From the NCBI RefSeq assembly GCF_913063105.1, contig NZ_CAJXYQ010000010.1, forward strand, positions 1 through 64,000: a stretch of 64,000 bases of DNA, in the 5' to 3' direction. Positions 63,205 through 64,000 of the stretch are shown here, one piece after another; the first letter of the stretch is position 1; the number at the start of each line of letters is the position of its first letter. The stretch is from an uncultured Draconibacterium sp. (GTDB taxonomy: Bacteria; Bacteroidota; Bacteroidia; Bacteroidales; Prolixibacteraceae). The notes below the pieces were generated by a model, which was given only the letters and a program-made list of their open reading frames with translations, was not told the DNA's origin and ran no database searches. Both the position numbers and the translations under genes were made by a program.

Positions 63205-63654
63205 TTAGTCAACAGTAACTTTATCGCCAATGATGTAAAGGTTCATTTCTTTTAAGGCATTAATGGCTTCTTCCAGTGTTAAGTATAACTGTCCTTCTTT
63301 TTCATCCCAGGTTTCGCCTTTGGTAACCAAAAATTTAGAACAACTCTTTATTTCTGCCATTTTAACGCTTTCCAACGCTTTCATTTTTATAGCGTTCTCA
63401 TTAATTTGCACCACTTTGGCTTTAATTGGTCGGGCTCGTACGGGTTTATTATCAGAACTTAGTTGTATCATCAGTCCATAGCAAACTGTTCCCTCCTCAA
63501 CCCATTCAGGAATAAGAGCTTTTAGCTCATCACTCATTTCCATACTTTTTTCTTCATAAGTATACGAAGCAATTTCTTCGGATTTGTTTGATGAATTACA
63601 ACTAAATAAACTCAGGGTGGTTAACAAAATTGAAAAGAATGCTAGTTTTTTCAT
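63205..63654 (-). CDS. Small lipoprotein of unknown function
   Basis: 149 aa from the ATG at 63654; a TTG two codons upstream is the alternative. A lipoprotein signal (LTTLSLFSC) precedes a soluble domain with two Cys (TVCYGLM and IKSCSKF). No family recognised. It lies 17 nt upstream of the sigma factor gene on the same strand, so it may be co-transcribed and belong to the same envelope response. Confidence 0.7.
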   Translation of the reverse strand: MKKLAFFSILLTTLSLFSCNSSNKSEEIASYTYEEKSMEMSDELKALIPEWVEEGTVCYGLMIQLSSDNKPVRARPIKAKVVQINENAIKMKALESVKMAEIKSCSKFLVTKGETWDEKEGQLYLTLEEAINALKEMNLYIIGDKVTVD

Positions 63655-63820
63655 GAACAAAAGATTTATAAATTCAAAATAAAATTTGATCTTAATCGTA
63701 TCTAAAATATTGTAAAATAAAGCAGTTGCCGATGTGGATGTCGGTTAGCTGTTTTTAGATCAGGTATAAAAGTAGCAAATATCAGTTTAAATCAAACTGG
63801 AGGTGGATTTTTGTTAACAA

Positions 63821-63857
63821 AAAAGCCATTTCCGAAACATATTCGAAAATGGCTTTT
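63821..63857 (-). terminator. Terminator of tpiA
   Basis: A 16-bp stem with one mismatch (63821-63836 with 63842-63857), core AAAAGCCATTT/AAAATGGCTTTT. On the minus strand it is followed by TTTTGTTAAC, completing a T-rich tail. It lies 23 nt beyond the tpiA stop. Confidence 0.85.
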
Positions 63858-63880
63858 GTTGATATATTATGTTGTTTTTT

Positions 63881-64000
63881 TTAGAATCCGTTGATGATTC
63901 CAATAAAGTCTTCAGCTTTTAGCGATGCACCACCAATTAAACCACCGTCAACGTCTTTGTTGGCGAAAAGTTCTTTTGCGTTGCTTGGTTTACAGCTACC
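63881..64000 (-). CDS. tpiA: Triosephosphate isomerase, C-terminal part
   Basis: The last 39 codons of a gene that continues past the window edge. The translation contains [20 protein letters not shown] and [14 protein letters not shown], the phosphate-binding loop and final helix of triosephosphate isomerase, which interconverts DHAP and glyceraldehyde-3-phosphate. The frame is intact to the stop at 63881-63883. The residue before KPSN is Cys where Val is usual, a conservative change. Confidence 0.95.
   Translation of the reverse strand, partial: GSCKPSNAKELFANKDVDGGLIGGASLKAEDFIGIINGF

Overview
The window looks like a chromosomal segment of an AT-rich Bacteroidota genome. Lineage markers seen in the sequence are a type IX secretion (T9SS)-style C-terminal tail, a TonB receptor with a CarboxypepD-type N-terminus, an S46 dipeptidyl peptidase, periplasmic Gfo/Idh/MocA and DUF1080 proteins, DUF4857/DUF4876/DUF6850-type proteins, and TAnnTTTG-type -7 elements. 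A marine or anaerobic Bacteroidales/Marinilabiliales relative is my inference, not a proven placement. No rRNA, tRNA, CRISPR array, phage or complete insertion sequence was seen.

Left end (1-5.2 kb): a membrane protein with four anti-sigma-like modules and TPRs converges on an exported, C-terminally anchored TPR-CHAT (caspase-like) protease. Divergently transcribed from the protease, and too short for ordinary gene calling, are three tandem genes for 45-49 aa peptides. Each has a double-glycine leader (ending IRGG or LRGG) and an almost identical tail, V[E/K]PPKSRDKDIFDFEEE, and the cluster ends at a strong terminator. This protease plus three-peptide module is the best candidate in the window for an undescribed system.

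5.2-17.7 kb: housekeeping and processing genes. On the minus strand are a THUMP RNA methyltransferase, serine acetyltransferase cysE, pnuC, a CtpA-type S41 protease and guaA. On the plus strand are a LysM/receptor-like protein, a small unknown protein, an esterase, a Nudix hydrolase and an aminopeptidase P. 17.7-22.4 kb: a signalling cluster (PAS kinase, lone receiver, receiver-kinase hybrid) and a sodium:solute symporter.

22.4-32.3 kb: an oligopeptidase B-like lipoprotein, then a plus-strand catabolic cluster of a double DUF1080 protein, three Tat-type Gfo/Idh/MocA oxidoreductases, a degenerate ApbE-like protein and a DUF6807/PmoA-like protein. This is consistent with periplasmic 3-keto-glycoside chemistry. 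32.4-48 kb: a serine hydrolase lipoprotein, a 7TM histidine kinase, a DPP11-like S46 peptidase, a Usp-like protein, ADP-forming acyl-CoA synthetase, a cytochrome c lipoprotein, an unusual ModF-like double ABC protein, rsmE, a SixA-like phosphatase, a small monooxygenase, a phosphodiesterase, a phospholipase D-like nuclease and prmA.

48-64 kb: a palindromic IS200/IS605-like non-autonomous element, a terminator and a decayed DUF4857 gene tail. Then comes a long minus-strand locus whose transcription order is lipoprotein, ECF sigma, cysteine-tailed Spy/CnrX-like protein, small membrane protein, polyferredoxin with an HMA-like domain, T9SS beta-propeller protein, ABC ATPase, ABC permease, DUF4857, TonB receptor, DUF4876 lipoprotein and DUF6850 barrel. 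I infer a sigma-controlled envelope uptake or redox system, possibly for a metal or metal complex; its substrate cannot be read from sequence. The window ends in the C-terminus of tpiA.
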